Below are positions 54,270 to 63,569 of a DNA stretch of 64,000 nucleotides, in pieces. Source of the stretch: Fodinicurvata halophila (GTDB lineage: Bacteria > Pseudomonadota > Alphaproteobacteria > Kiloniellales > DSM-21159); NCBI RefSeq assembly GCF_042651425.1, contig NZ_JBHSCW010000007.1:62001-126000 (forward strand), read 5' to 3'. The first letter of the stretch is position 1. Every line of letters starts with the position of its first letter. The notes under the pieces were generated by a model. The model had not been told where the DNA came from and did no database searches. It worked only from the letters and a program-made list of their open reading frames with translations. Made by a program: the position numbers and the translations under genes.

Positions 54270-57020
54270 TTATTGCCCCAGCCGTTCCAGGATGTAGGGC
54301 ACATGCACCTGGTCGGCCTTGTAGTTGCCGGTCAGGGCATACATCACGAGATTGACGCCGAAGCGATAGGCCATCTCGCGCTGCCGTTCGCCGCCGGGCA
54401 CCACTGCGGCGAGCGGCGTGCCGGTTTCGTCCACGGCCCAGGCCGAGGCCCAGTCGTGACTGCCGACGATCACGGTGGACACCCCGTCGTTACGGGTTTC
54501 CTCGGTGTCCTCCACCCACAGGGTTTCCCCCTCGTAGCGGCCGGGAAACTCCTGCAGCAGGTAGAACGCCCGGGTCAGGACGTGATCGGAGGGTACGGGA
54601 ATGAGGCGGGGAATCTCGATACCCCTCAACAGTTCCTGCAGCCGGTTGTTCCCATCCAGCCGGCTGGTGCGACCTTCGCCCAGATCCAGCAGCAGGGTGC
54701 CGCCGCGATCAAGGTAGTCCTGCAACGCGCGCCGCGCCGCGCGGTCTGGCGTGGGCTGCTGCTCGGTGATCGGCCAGTAGAGCAGCGGAAAGAAGGCCAG
54801 CTCATCCTCGCCTGGTCGAACGCCCATTGGGGGTCCCGGTTCGATGGTGGTTCGGCGGGTCAGAATGCGGCCGAGGCCGGTGAGCCCTGCACGACTGCGT
54901 TCATCGACCTGGGGATTGCCGGTTTGCACGAAAGCCAGCGTCGTTTCCAGGCTGGCCTGCATGGCGCGGCTTTCCGCGCGGTCAGGCTGGCCGCTTTGGG
55001 CCCGCGCTGCGTCTGTCAGGGCCAGGCTCGCCACAAGAGCGAACGACAGCACGGCCGTGCCGCGCCGGAGGGCAGGCCTGGCAGGCAGCAGGCCGCGCAT
55101 TCCCAGGGAGATCAGCAGATCCAGCAGGGCCAGGCCCAGGGCCGCGGCCAGCAGCCAGGGCAGGAGCGGGCGTTCCTGGCCGCTGTCATAGGAACGCTGC
55201 TCCCCGTAGTCGCCGAGCGGCGGCATGACGGCGGCTGAGGTCAGCGCGGGCGCGAGATTGAGTGCCTGGCGTGCCATCTCGCTGCCGTAATAGCCGGGGG
55301 GCTGACGGGGGCCGATCTCCGCGTTCTCCCGCTCCTGCGGCAGCGGGCGAATCTCGGGGGCGGGATCCTGCAGGGCACCGAAGCCGTCCAGGACTCGCCA
55401 GGGGGAAAGCGGCCCCTCCCCCTGCCCGCCCACGCCGGCTGAGGTGGCCACGAGCCGGCGCAGGATCTCCACGTAGAGGCCGGACAGCGGCAGGTTGCTC
55501 CAGTCCGGCCCGGCGGAGGTGTGCACGAGCACCAGCCAGCCATTGCCGCGCTGCTCTGCCGTGATCAAGGGCGTGCCGTCCTGCAGACGGGCCCAGGTCT
55601 TTTCGCTCAGGTCCAGGTTCGGGCGCGCCAGAACCTGGCTGGAGATCGTCACCTCCTCGGGCACCTCCAGGCCTTCCAGCGGAGTGTCCTCGGGAAAGCT
55701 GTCCAGCGGGATCGGCTGGTCCCAGGTCAGGGTGCCGCCCAAGGTCCGTCCGCCCCGTCGCAGCTCGACGGGCAGCAGCTGGCGGGACTCGGTCTCCGCC
55801 AGGCGTGGCCCGGCGAACCGCAGCAGCAGGCCGCCCTCTTCGATCCAGCCGTCCAGCCGGCGCGCTTCCTCGTCGCTCAGATTGCGGTCCGGCAGCGCGA
55901 TCATGGCCTGGGGCGTTTCCAGGAGTTGTTCCAGCGTGCCCTGCGTGACTTCGGTGAAAGGGCTGAGCGCTCGGGAGAGATAATAACTGTCGCTGAGCAG
56001 CGGCTGGCGGCGTTCAGTCTCCGCGGGAGTGAGGAGTCCCACGGGCCGCCGACGCCAGCGTTCGTCGCTGAGCGCCACGCTGTTGGCGCCCGCCTCGCCG
56101 TCCAGGCTGAGGCGTTCGATCCTGTTGCGCAGCGCCAGCGGCAGGTCGAGCTCCACGCGCGTTTCCCGGCTGTCTGCCGGGAAATCCACGGGGACGCGGT
56201 CCAGAACCTGGCCCTGCGTGTCGTGGGCCAAGAGGGTGAGCGTTTCTTCGTAGCCTGCGACCAGGCGCTGTACGGCAATCTGCAGGCGTCGGCCGTCGTC
56301 GTGCGGCGGCTGCAGCAGGTGTGGCAGGCTTTCGCGTTCCGGTCGATAGACGGTGAGCTCGCCCAGCCGATCGAGTGTCTCGCCCAGGTGTTCCGCCTTC
56401 GCGCTGTCGGCTTCCTCGGAGAGAACACCGTCGCTCAGCCAGAAGGGCACGACGGCCACATCCCGGGGGAAGTCCTCGAGCTGGGCGGCAAGGGCGTCGT
56501 GCCGGGCCGGCCAGGGACGCGGTTCGATCACCCCCAGTCTCTGCCGGGCCGTTTCCACATCCAGCGGTTCCAGGGCATTGGCCGTGGTGCCGGGGGCGGT
56601 CGCCTCGGGATCGGCTGTGGTTGCCAGGTAGACGCTGCGGTTCTCGCGCTCGGCCCGTGTCAGCAGCTGCTGGGCCGTGGCGCGGGTTTCCTGCCAGTTG
56701 CGGGCGGCCGACCAGCCGTTGTCGAGCACGATCAGGTAGGCACCGTCATTGCGGGCGGCGGGCTGGGGATTCAGGAGCGGTTGCGAGAGTGCCAGGATGA
56801 CCAGGGTGGCCAGCAGGAACCGCAGGGCAAGAAGCCACCAGGGGGTGCGGGCCGGAGTCTGCTCCGCAGGCTTCAGGCCCAGCAGCAGGCCGATCGCCGG
56901 GAAGGTCTGGTGTCTTGGCGCCGGCGGGGTGACGCGCATCAGCCACCAGAAGAACGGCAGGGCCAGAAGGGCCAGCAGCAGCCAGGGGCTGGCAAAGGCG
57001 ATGACGCCGTAGGTCAGCAT
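54270..57020 (-). CDS. BatA-like/DUF4159 membrane protein
   Basis: This is a 916-residue protein. The N-terminal BatA-type anchor is FASPWLLLALLALPFFWWL, and there is a central helix near residue 640. The C-terminal DUF4159 domain (about 700-910) includes FFPLLYWPIT and the RGGTLLLDLGEG strand. Such proteins accompany MoxR ATPases and DUF58 proteins in alphaproteobacteria; they are thought to be assembly or chaperone modules of the envelope, with no defined substrate. The start shares one base with the DUF58 stop. Confidence 0.88.
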   Translation of the reverse strand: MLTYGVIAFASPWLLLALLALPFFWWLMRVTPPAPRHQTFPAIGLLLGLKPAEQTPARTPWWLLALRFLLATLVILALSQPLLNPQPAARNDGAYLIVLDNGWSAARNWQETRATAQQLLTRAERENRSVYLATTADPEATAPGTTANALEPLDVETARQRLGVIEPRPWPARHDALAAQLEDFPRDVAVVPFWLSDGVLSEEADSAKAEHLGETLDRLGELTVYRPERESLPHLLQPPHDDGRRLQIAVQRLVAGYEETLTLLAHDTQGQVLDRVPVDFPADSRETRVELDLPLALRNRIERLSLDGEAGANSVALSDERWRRRPVGLLTPAETERRQPLLSDSYYLSRALSPFTEVTQGTLEQLLETPQAMIALPDRNLSDEEARRLDGWIEEGGLLLRFAGPRLAETESRQLLPVELRRGGRTLGGTLTWDQPIPLDSFPEDTPLEGLEVPEEVTISSQVLARPNLDLSEKTWARLQDGTPLITAEQRGNGWLVLVHTSAGPDWSNLPLSGLYVEILRRLVATSAGVGGQGEGPLSPWRVLDGFGALQDPAPEIRPLPQERENAEIGPRQPPGYYGSEMARQALNLAPALTSAAVMPPLGDYGEQRSYDSGQERPLLPWLLAAALGLALLDLLISLGMRGLLPARPALRRGTAVLSFALVASLALTDAARAQSGQPDRAESRAMQASLETTLAFVQTGNPQVDERSRAGLTGLGRILTRRTTIEPGPPMGVRPGEDELAFFPLLYWPITEQQPTPDRAARRALQDYLDRGGTLLLDLGEGRTSRLDGNNRLQELLRGIEIPRLIPVPSDHVLTRAFYLLQEFPGRYEGETLWVEDTEETRNDGVSTVIVGSHDWASAWAVDETGTPLAAVVPGGERQREMAYRFGVNLVMYALTGNYKADQVHVPYILERLGQ

Positions 57021-57949
57021 CAGCGGCTCCCCATGCGCGGGCCATTGGCGAGCAGTTGGTGGAGTTGGAGCAACTGCCCCTCCGCCGGGTGCTCGGTGAC
57101 ATGAAGCGTATAGCTCCAGCCCAGGGCCCGAGCCGCCTCCGCCAGACGGCCCCGCCGAATCTCCAGGGTTTGCAGGTAATCCTCGCGCAGGCTTTCGCTG
57201 CGGTTGACCAGCCAGGAAGGTTCGCCCTCCAGGCCGCGGAACCGCACGCGACCCTGATAGGGGAAGGCCAGTTCCGCCGGATCGAGGACCTGTACCAGGT
57301 GGCCCTGGACCCCGTTCTCGGCATAGCGGCGCAGACGGTCATAGACCTCGTCGTCTGCATTCAGGAAATCGCCAAGGAGCACCAGGCGGGCATGGCGCGG
57401 AACCCGGGGATCATGTGGCAGGTCGGCTATCGGCGTTCCGCCGGCCGTATTGTGGCGGGCCTCCAGCTCCAGACAGAGACGTGCGAGAGCTGACCGGCCG
57501 GTGGCCGGAGGCCTGGGCGAGTCCAGCAGGGCCACACGCTCGCCGGCCTTCAGGAGAAGACAGGCGAGCGCCATGGCGAGCAGCTCGGCCCGCTGTTTCT
57601 TCGTGGGCAGGCGACGTGCCTGCGAACTCCAGTCCATGGAGCCCGAAGGATCGGACCAGAGCCAGAGCGACTGGGCCGCTTCCCATTCCTGTTCGCGTAC
57701 GTAGAGGCGGTCGCCCTTGGCGCTCTGGCGCCAGTCGATCTGCTGCAGGCGATCGCCGGTTTCGTAGGGCCGGAACTGCCAGAAGGCTTCACCCTGCCCC
57801 GTGCGCCGGCGTCCGTGCAGACCCTGGGCGACGGTCGCGGCAACCCGCTCGGCGGCAACCTGCAGTGCCGGCAGGGGGCCGGCCAGACGTTCAGCACCCT
57901 GCCGCAACGAGGCGACCGCAGATCCGGATCTTCCAGGCAGGGCGGCCAT
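57020..57949 (-). CDS. DUF58 domain protein, MoxR partner
   Basis: This is a 309-residue soluble protein. The DUF58 signature is evident in GEAFWQFRPYETGDRLQQIDWRQS (landmark only), with VREQEWEAAQSLWLWSDPSGSM forming a degenerate VWA metal site (D-x-S-x-S). DUF58 proteins are the usual partners of MoxR AAA+ ATPases. It lies 12 bases after moxR and is fused by one-base overlap to the DUF4159 gene. Confidence 0.92.
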   Translation of the reverse strand: MAALPGRSGSAVASLRQGAERLAGPLPALQVAAERVAATVAQGLHGRRRTGQGEAFWQFRPYETGDRLQQIDWRQSAKGDRLYVREQEWEAAQSLWLWSDPSGSMDWSSQARRLPTKKQRAELLAMALACLLLKAGERVALLDSPRPPATGRSALARLCLELEARHNTAGGTPIADLPHDPRVPRHARLVLLGDFLNADDEVYDRLRRYAENGVQGHLVQVLDPAELAFPYQGRVRFRGLEGEPSWLVNRSESLREDYLQTLEIRRGRLAEAARALGWSYTLHVTEHPAEGQLLQLHQLLANGPRMGSR

Positions 57950-57961
57950 GGTCCTTTGTCC

Positions 57962-58972
57962 TCAGGCGTGCGGGGCGCAGAGCTGCTCGACGATGTCCTC
58001 CACGCCGATGCCTTCCGCACGGGCCGCGAAATTGAGCGCCATGCGGTGTCGCAGCACCGGCGCGGCCAGGTCCACCACATCATCGAGCGAAGGGGCCAGG
58101 CGGCCGTCCAGCAAGGCCCGCGCGCGCACCGCAAGCATCAGGGCCTGACTGGCACGCGGCCCCGGACCCCAGGCAACATGACGGCGCACGTCCTCCAGGC
58201 CGGTGCTCTCCGGCCGGCCCTCACGGACCAGGGAGAGAATCGCCTCGACCACCTTTTCCCCGACGGGAATCCGTCGGACCAGCCGCTGGGCTGCGATCAA
58301 TTCCTCGGCGTCAAAGACTCGCGGAGCTTCCGCCTGCTCCGCACCCGTCGTGGCCAGCAGCATCTGCCGCTCGGACTCCAGGTCGGGATAGGCCACGTCG
58401 ACCTCCATGAAGAAGCGGTCGAGCTGGGCTTCCGGCAGCGGATAGGTCCCCTCCTGCTCCAGGGGGTTCTGGGTGGCCAGGACGTGGAAGGGCTGCGGCA
58501 GGTCATAGGACTGCCCGCCGACCGTGACTCTCTGTTCCTGCATGGCCTGCAGCAGGGCCGACTGGGTGCGCGGGCTGGCCCGGTTGATTTCGTCGGCCAT
58601 CAGGACCTGGGCGAAGATGGGACCGGGCACGAAACGGAAACTGCGGCTTCCGTCGGCCAGTTGGTCCAGCACCTCGGAGCCGACAATGTCGGCCGGCATC
58701 AGGTCGGGCGTGCACTGGATGCGGCGGTCGTCGAGGCCGAAAACACGGCCCAGGGTCTCGACCAGCCGGGTCTTGGCAAGGCCCGGCACGCCTACCAGCA
58801 GGACGTGGCCGCCGGCCAGCAGGGAAATAAGAGTTTGATCGATGACGGCCTGCTGCCCAAATATAACCTGACCGACGGCAGAACGCAGGCTCTGCAGACG
58901 TTCGCCCAGGGAGTCGATCTCGGCGGCGATCTGCTCGGCCTCGGCGTCGGTCTGGGAAGCGGTGTTTGTCAT
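57962..58972 (-). CDS. MoxR-family AAA+ ATPase
   Basis: This is a 336-residue ATPase. Walker A is LLVGVPGLAKT, Walker B VLMADEINRA, and the sensor region LATQNPLEQEGTYPLPEAQ is diagnostic for MoxR. Such ATPases act as chaperones, with DUF58/VWA proteins, in maturing metal enzymes or envelope complexes. I place the start at the ATG at 58972 (MTNTASQTDAE); the longer frame is antisense to the DUF1285 gene. It heads the four-gene operon and is divergent from the DUF1285 gene, overlapping its leader. Confidence 0.94.
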   Translation of the reverse strand: MTNTASQTDAEAEQIAAEIDSLGERLQSLRSAVGQVIFGQQAVIDQTLISLLAGGHVLLVGVPGLAKTRLVETLGRVFGLDDRRIQCTPDLMPADIVGSEVLDQLADGSRSFRFVPGPIFAQVLMADEINRASPRTQSALLQAMQEQRVTVGGQSYDLPQPFHVLATQNPLEQEGTYPLPEAQLDRFFMEVDVAYPDLESERQMLLATTGAEQAEAPRVFDAEELIAAQRLVRRIPVGEKVVEAILSLVREGRPESTGLEDVRRHVAWGPGPRASQALMLAVRARALLDGRLAPSLDDVVDLAAPVLRHRMALNFAARAEGIGVEDIVEQLCAPHA

Positions 58973-59024
58973 CACGGTTTCCGCAACTCCTGTTCTGGCG
59001 AATCTGATGGAGTGGTACAAGGCC

Positions 59025-59606
59025 ATGACCTCGAACGAAAGCCCGGCAGCTTCAAGCATAGACGGACAGCAGGAGGCTGGCGAGTCACCTCAACCGACCG
59101 CGGAGGACTTTCCCTCCTGCGGCGATTTCGACATGCGCATCGCTCGCGACGGCACCTGGTTCTACCGGGGGACACCGATCGGGCGCATGCAACTGGTCAA
59201 ACTCTTTTCCACCGTTTTGCGGCGAGAAGATGACGGGACCTATTGGCTGGTGACCCCCGTGGAGCGCGGGCGTATCGAAGTCGAGGATGCCCCCTTTATC
59301 GCCGAGGAAATCCAGGAGGAAGGGGAAGGACAGACGCGCGTCCTTAAGTTCCGCACCAACGTCGGCGACTGGGTGGAACTGGACAGCGAACACCCTCTGC
59401 GCGTCGAGCAGGACCCTGAAACCGGCGAACCGCGCCCCTATATAACGGTACGCAACAATCTGGAGGCGCGACTGGCCCGGTCCGTCTTCTATCATCTGGT
59501 CGAACTGGCCGTGCCCGGACACCACAATGGGGAGGAAATACTGGGGATATGGAGCAAGAACACCTTCTTTCCCCTGGAAAACGCAGGGCAGACAACCTCG
59601 ACCTGA
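59025..59606 (+). CDS. DUF1285 domain protein
   Basis: This encodes 193 residues. After a disordered N-terminus the family core is clear: CGDFDMRIARDGTWFYRGTP, YWLVTPVERGRIEVEDAPF and SVFYHLVELAV. DUF1285 proteins are widespread, small, predicted-cytosolic and uncharacterised. The start is uncertain: in-frame ATGs at 59007 and 59025 are both possible, with no clean ribosome binding site. It overlaps the following NUDIX gene by 58 bases. Confidence 0.85.
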   Translation: MTSNESPAASSIDGQQEAGESPQPTAEDFPSCGDFDMRIARDGTWFYRGTPIGRMQLVKLFSTVLRREDDGTYWLVTPVERGRIEVEDAPFIAEEIQEEGEGQTRVLKFRTNVGDWVELDSEHPLRVEQDPETGEPRPYITVRNNLEARLARSVFYHLVELAVPGHHNGEEILGIWSKNTFFPLENAGQTTST

Positions 59607-60268
59607 AGACCATCGCGCGGCATCTGCAGCATTGCGCTCCCTTGAGCGACAGAGGCGGGCACTCTGACGGCCATGCGCGTGCGCCGGGATCTTCGCAGGT
59701 CCGGCGCGGAGATGTCCGGCGCGGGGATCACGAGCTGAATCCCGAGCTGGATTTCTACGATCCTTCGCTGGAGTTGCGCGCGGCCTCCGTACTGGTGCCG
59801 CTGGTGGAACGACCCACGGGCCTGACCATCCTGCTGACACAGCGGGCGGACCACCTGACCAGCCACGCCGGCCAGATCTCCTTTCCCGGCGGCCGGCTGG
59901 AGATGCGCGACAATGGACCCCTGGCCTGCGCCCTGCGCGAGACCGAGGAGGAAATCGGCCTGCCGCGCAGCCAGATGCGGCCCCTGGGGCAGATGGAAAC
60001 CTATATCACGCGCACGGGCTTCGAGATCACGCCCTTCGTCGGCGCCCTGGAGCCACCGCTGGAACTGAATCCCGATCCGGCCGAGGTGGTCGAGATCTTC
60101 GAGGTTCCTCTTTCCTTCATCCTGAACGAGCGGAACTGCCGCATGGAATGTCGCGAACTGCAGGGCCGCAACCAGTACTTCTATGTCTATCCCTACGGCG
60201 AACGCTATATCTGGGGTGCGACCGCCGGCATGCTGAGGAATTTCTGCGAGCTGCTGGCGCCGGCCTGA
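59549..60268 (+). CDS. NUDIX hydrolase, CoA pyrophosphatase type
   Basis: This is a 239-residue enzyme. The Nudix box is visible as FPGGRLE then ALRETEEEIGL. Upstream, ILLTQRADHLTSHAGQISF matches the CoA-pyrophosphatase (NUDT7/YeaB) signature, so it likely splits CoA into phosphopantetheine and 3',5'-ADP. A start at 59549 lies inside the DUF1285 gene; the family core begins around residue 60, so a later start cannot be excluded. It is followed 54 bases later by cca. Confidence 0.92.
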   Translation: MEQEHLLSPGKRRADNLDLKTIARHLQHCAPLSDRGGHSDGHARAPGSSQVRRGDVRRGDHELNPELDFYDPSLELRAASVLVPLVERPTGLTILLTQRADHLTSHAGQISFPGGRLEMRDNGPLACALRETEEEIGLPRSQMRPLGQMETYITRTGFEITPFVGALEPPLELNPDPAEVVEIFEVPLSFILNERNCRMECRELQGRNQYFYVYPYGERYIWGATAGMLRNFCELLAPA

Positions 60269-60322
60269 CGATCCCTTTATCGTCCCGACGGCACTCGGCG
60301 CAAGGAGACATTCGGGGATTTC

Positions 60323-61564
60323 ATGGGCGAGACAGAGGCCGCCGTACGGCGGATCACACCCCCACAATCTGGCGATCCGGCGGCCGCAGAGCACGTGATC
60401 GCGGCCCTGCAGGCCGGCGGCGCAGAGGTGCGCTATGTCGGGGGCTGCGTGCGTGATGCACTGCTCGGCCGGCCGCTGAGCGATATCGACCTGGCCACCC
60501 CCGTACCGCCCGAGCAAGTCATGGAGTTCCTGGAAGCCGCCCGACTGAAGGTCATACCCACCGGCCTCTCGCACGGCACGGTGATGGCCGTCTGCCAAGG
60601 ACAGCCCTTCGAGATCACCACGCTGCGCGAGGACGTGGAGACCGACGGGCGGCGCGCGGTGGTTGCCTTCACCGACTGCTGGCGGGCCGATGCGGCGCGG
60701 CGCGATCTGACGATGAATGCCCTGTCCTGCGATCCGGAGGGATGGCTCTATGACTACTTCGGTGGACTGGAGGACCTTGAGGCCGGCCGGATCCGCTTCA
60801 TCGGGAGTCCTGCCGAGCGCATTGCCGAGGATTACCTGCGACTGCTGCGCTTCTATCGCTTCCTGGCCCATTACGGACGCGGCCGCCCGGAGGAGCCGGC
60901 GCTGCGCGCCACGGCGGAGGCCGCGCCCCAGCTGGCCACGCTCTCGGGCGAGCGCATCCGGGTGGAGCTGCTGAAGCTGCTGGCGGCACCGGAGCCGGAA
61001 GAGACCCTTTCGCTGATGGCCGAGAAGGGCATCCTTCTTCACCTGTTGCCGGTTCCCCTGGCGGTAGAGCCCCTGGCCCGCTTGCGCGCGGTGTTGCCCG
61101 AGAGTTCGCCCTTGCTGAGGCTTGCTGCCATGCTGCCTGCCGCGCCCGAGGCCGCGCAGCAGACGGCCGATCGCCTGCGGCTGTCACGCGCCGAGACCCG
61201 GCAGCTGCGGGAGTTCTGCCGGCCCGAAGCCTTCAGCGAACTGCCACCGGCAGACTGGACCTTGCAGCGAGCGCTCCACGAGCGTGGACGTGACCTTGTG
61301 ATTGCCCAGTTGGGCCTGGCGGCGGCCAGAACGGGAGGGACTCTGCCCAAGGAAACGCTGGCAACCGCGCGGAACTGGCAGGAGATTCCCTTGCCGATCG
61401 ATGGCGCGGACCTGCTGGCCGAGGGCATGAAGCGCGGTCCCGAGCTGGGCGCGGCACTGCGGGAGCTGGAGGACTGGTGGCTGCAGCAGGACCGCAGGCC
61501 CGACCGCGAGGCGCTTCTGGCCCGCTTTCGCCAGCAGCGCCAGGATGCGAGAGACCGGCGATGA
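60323..61564 (+). CDS. cca: CCA tRNA nucleotidyltransferase
   Basis: This is a 413-residue class II nucleotidyltransferase. The catalytic motif GGCVRDALLGRPLSDIDLAT includes the metal-binding Asp pair, and RRDLTMNAL and the neck motif EDYLRLLRFYRF are intact. It adds or repairs the CCA 3' end of tRNAs. The DUF1285-NUDIX-cca order recurs in alphaproteobacteria. Its stop overlaps nothing real; the mod cluster begins 46 bases on. Confidence 0.94.
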   Translation: MGETEAAVRRITPPQSGDPAAAEHVIAALQAGGAEVRYVGGCVRDALLGRPLSDIDLATPVPPEQVMEFLEAARLKVIPTGLSHGTVMAVCQGQPFEITTLREDVETDGRRAVVAFTDCWRADAARRDLTMNALSCDPEGWLYDYFGGLEDLEAGRIRFIGSPAERIAEDYLRLLRFYRFLAHYGRGRPEEPALRATAEAAPQLATLSGERIRVELLKLLAAPEPEETLSLMAEKGILLHLLPVPLAVEPLARLRAVLPESSPLLRLAAMLPAAPEAAQQTADRLRLSRAETRQLREFCRPEAFSELPPADWTLQRALHERGRDLVIAQLGLAAARTGGTLPKETLATARNWQEIPLPIDGADLLAEGMKRGPELGAALRELEDWWLQQDRRPDREALLARFRQQRQDARDRR

Positions 61565-61610
61565 GGCTCGGTCCTTGCGCAACGGCCGGCTCCGGCCGAG
61601 GAGTGCCGGC

Positions 61611-61982
61611 ATGAAGGCAGGGAACAAGACGACCGGCGCCCGGCTGCGCATCGTGCTGGAGCCCGATGTGGCCATAGGTCCCGGCAAGGCGGATATCCTG
61701 GAGGCCATCCGCGACACCGGCTCCATTGCCGCTGCTGGCCGCAGGATGGGCATGAGCTACAGGCGTGCCTGGCATCTGGTGGAAACCATGAACGCATGCT
61801 TCCAAAGGCCGCTGGTGGAGACGCACCGTGGCGGCAAGGCCAGAGGCGGGGCCAGCCTGAGCGCGACCGGCGAACGTGTCCTGGCCTGCTATCGACGCAT
61901 GGAGTCGCTGACCAACGCGGCCATCTCGGAGGAAATGGAAACCCTGCGCGGCGAACTGATACAGCAGACAGGCGAGAAATAG
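61611..61982 (+). CDS. modE: Short ModE-type molybdate-responsive regulator
   Basis: This is a 123-residue protein consisting of a winged-helix DNA-binding domain (GKADILEAIRDTGSIAAAGR, then MGMSYRRAWHLVETMN) typical of the ModE N-terminus. The molybdate-binding TOBE/Mop domains of full ModE are absent. GAGGAG seven bases before the ATG at 61611 fixes the start. It lies immediately upstream of modABC, and a ModE-like operator sits between them, so autonomous control of modA is likely. How it senses molybdate is unclear. Confidence 0.87.
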   Translation: MKAGNKTTGARLRIVLEPDVAIGPGKADILEAIRDTGSIAAAGRRMGMSYRRAWHLVETMNACFQRPLVETHRGGKARGGASLSATGERVLACYRRMESLTNAAISEEMETLRGELIQQTGEK

Positions 61983-62006
61983 CCTTTGACCCGGGAATGG
62001 CCTGCC

Positions 62007-62030
62007 CGATATGTTCACTCAGACATAACG
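62007..62030 (+). promoter_or_regulatory. ModE operator upstream of modA
   Basis: Arms CGATATGT and ACATAACG are separated by eight bases, with seven of eight positions symmetric. This closely matches the E. coli modA operator as I recall it (CGTTATAT, eight bases, ACATAACG). It ends 17 bases before the modA ATG and just precedes its ribosome binding site, so bound regulator would block transcription or initiation. Confidence 0.75.
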
Positions 62031-62047
62031 AGAGGAGGCTCCAACTC

Positions 62048-62857
62048 ATGGTTCGTGCATTCCGCGTCCGCGGCCTGCGGGACGGCCTCGCCTGGCTGGT
62101 GCTGGCTGTTGTCCTGGCGGTCGGCCCGGCGCGGAGTCAGGACCAGCCGGTCATTGCGGCGGCATCGAATCTGCAGTTCGCGCTCAACGAGATTGTGGAG
62201 GACTTTGCAGAGAAGACCGGCGAAAGGGTGCGCCTGTCCTTCGGATCCTCCGGCAATCTTGCGCGCCAGATCAGGCAGGGCGCGGGCTTCGCGATCTTCC
62301 TGTCGGCCGACGAGGACTATGCCCTGGAGCTGGTGCGCGACGGCCACGCCCGGGATGAGGGCGTGCTCTATGCGGTGGGCCGCCTGGCGCTGGTGGTTCC
62401 GAGAGGTTCCTCCCTTAAGGCCGACGGTCGTCTCGAGGACCTGGAGGCGGCCTTGGACGAAGGCCGGATCCGCCGCTTTGCCATCGCCAATCCGGAACAT
62501 GCCCCCTATGGCCTGCGGGCCAAGGAGGCGCTCGAGCACAGGGGCCTGTGGGACGACATCGAATCGAAGCTGGTGCTCGGAGAGAACATCAGCCAGGCCG
62601 CCCAGTTTGCCGCATCCGGCAACGCGGAAGGCGGGCTTGTCGCCTATTCCCTGGCGGTCTCCCCCAAGCTGTCGCAGCGCAGTTCCCACGCTCTCGTCCC
62701 CGAGGACTGGCACAGCCCCTTGCGCCAGCGCATGATACTGCTGAAAGAGGCCGGCGCGACGGCTGAACGGTTCTATGCCTATTTCCAGCGCCAGGAGGCG
62801 CGCGCCGTCTTTCGGCGTCATGGTTTCCTGCTACCGGGAGAATCGCTGAGCCAATGA
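62048..62857 (+). CDS. modA: Periplasmic molybdate-binding protein ModA
   Basis: This is a 269-residue exported binding protein. A signal peptide (LAWLVLAVVLAVGPARS) precedes the mature start, and AAASNLQFALNEI and FGSSGNLARQI form the oxyanion-binding loops. ENISQAAQFAASGNAEGG is typical of ModA. The ATG at 62048 is nine bases after AGGAGG (62033-62038). It supplies molybdate or tungstate to ModBC. Confidence 0.95.
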   Translation: MVRAFRVRGLRDGLAWLVLAVVLAVGPARSQDQPVIAAASNLQFALNEIVEDFAEKTGERVRLSFGSSGNLARQIRQGAGFAIFLSADEDYALELVRDGHARDEGVLYAVGRLALVVPRGSSLKADGRLEDLEAALDEGRIRRFAIANPEHAPYGLRAKEALEHRGLWDDIESKLVLGENISQAAQFAASGNAEGGLVAYSLAVSPKLSQRSSHALVPEDWHSPLRQRMILLKEAGATAERFYAYFQRQEARAVFRRHGFLLPGESLSQ

Positions 62858-62900
62858 GCGACACTCGCACATACGCGGGGCGGAGAAGGAACTAGAACCC

Positions 62901-63569
62901 ATGGACTGGACGGCGTTCGGGCTTTCCCTGCGGCTGGCGCTCTTCACGATCGTCTTCCTGCTGCCCATCGGCATCCTGCTGGGGCGCTGGCTGGCCTATC
63001 GTGAGTTCCGCGGCAAGGGGCTGGCCGAGGCCCTGGTTACGCTGCCCCTGGTGCTGCCGCCCACGGTTTTCGGCTATTACCTTCTCGTGGCCTTCGGTGC
63101 AGCCTCACCCCTCGGACAGCTCTGGCAGGCAGCCTTCGGTCAGCAGCTGGTCTTCACCTTCGAAGGCCTGTTGCTGGCCTCGATCATCTTCAACCTGCCC
63201 TTTGCCATCCAGCCCATGCAGCGCGGGTTCGAGGCCATACCGGCGGAGGTGCGCGAAGCGGCCGCCTGTTGCGGCCTGTCCCCCTGGAAGGCACTGCTGC
63301 GCGTGGAGCTGCCGCTGGCCTGGCCGGGAATCCTGACCGCCATGGTGCTGAGCTTCGCCCACACACTGGGGGAGTTCGGCATCGTCCTGATGGTGGGCGG
63401 CTCCATCCCCGGGGAAACCCGCACCATCGCCATCGCCATCTATGATCGGGTCCAGGCCTTCGACGATGCCGCCGCCGGCCAGATGTCCGCCCTGCTGCTG
63501 GCCATCTCGCTGGCGACCATAGCGCTGACCTTCGCTTTCTCCCGCCGTGTCGGGCGGCGTCTCGGATGA
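62901..63569 (+). CDS. modB: Molybdate ABC transporter permease ModB
   Basis: This is a 222-residue permease with five to six helices. The motif LPLVLPPTVFGYYLL and the ModB/CysT hallmark GEFGIVLMVGGSIPGETRT are intact, with the EAA loop EVREAAACCGLSPWKALLRVELP. It lies 43 bases after modA and overlaps modC by four bases (ATGA). Confidence 0.96.
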   Translation: MDWTAFGLSLRLALFTIVFLLPIGILLGRWLAYREFRGKGLAEALVTLPLVLPPTVFGYYLLVAFGAASPLGQLWQAAFGQQLVFTFEGLLLASIIFNLPFAIQPMQRGFEAIPAEVREAAACCGLSPWKALLRVELPLAWPGILTAMVLSFAHTLGEFGIVLMVGGSIPGETRTIAIAIYDRVQAFDDAAAGQMSALLLAISLATIALTFAFSRRVGRRLG

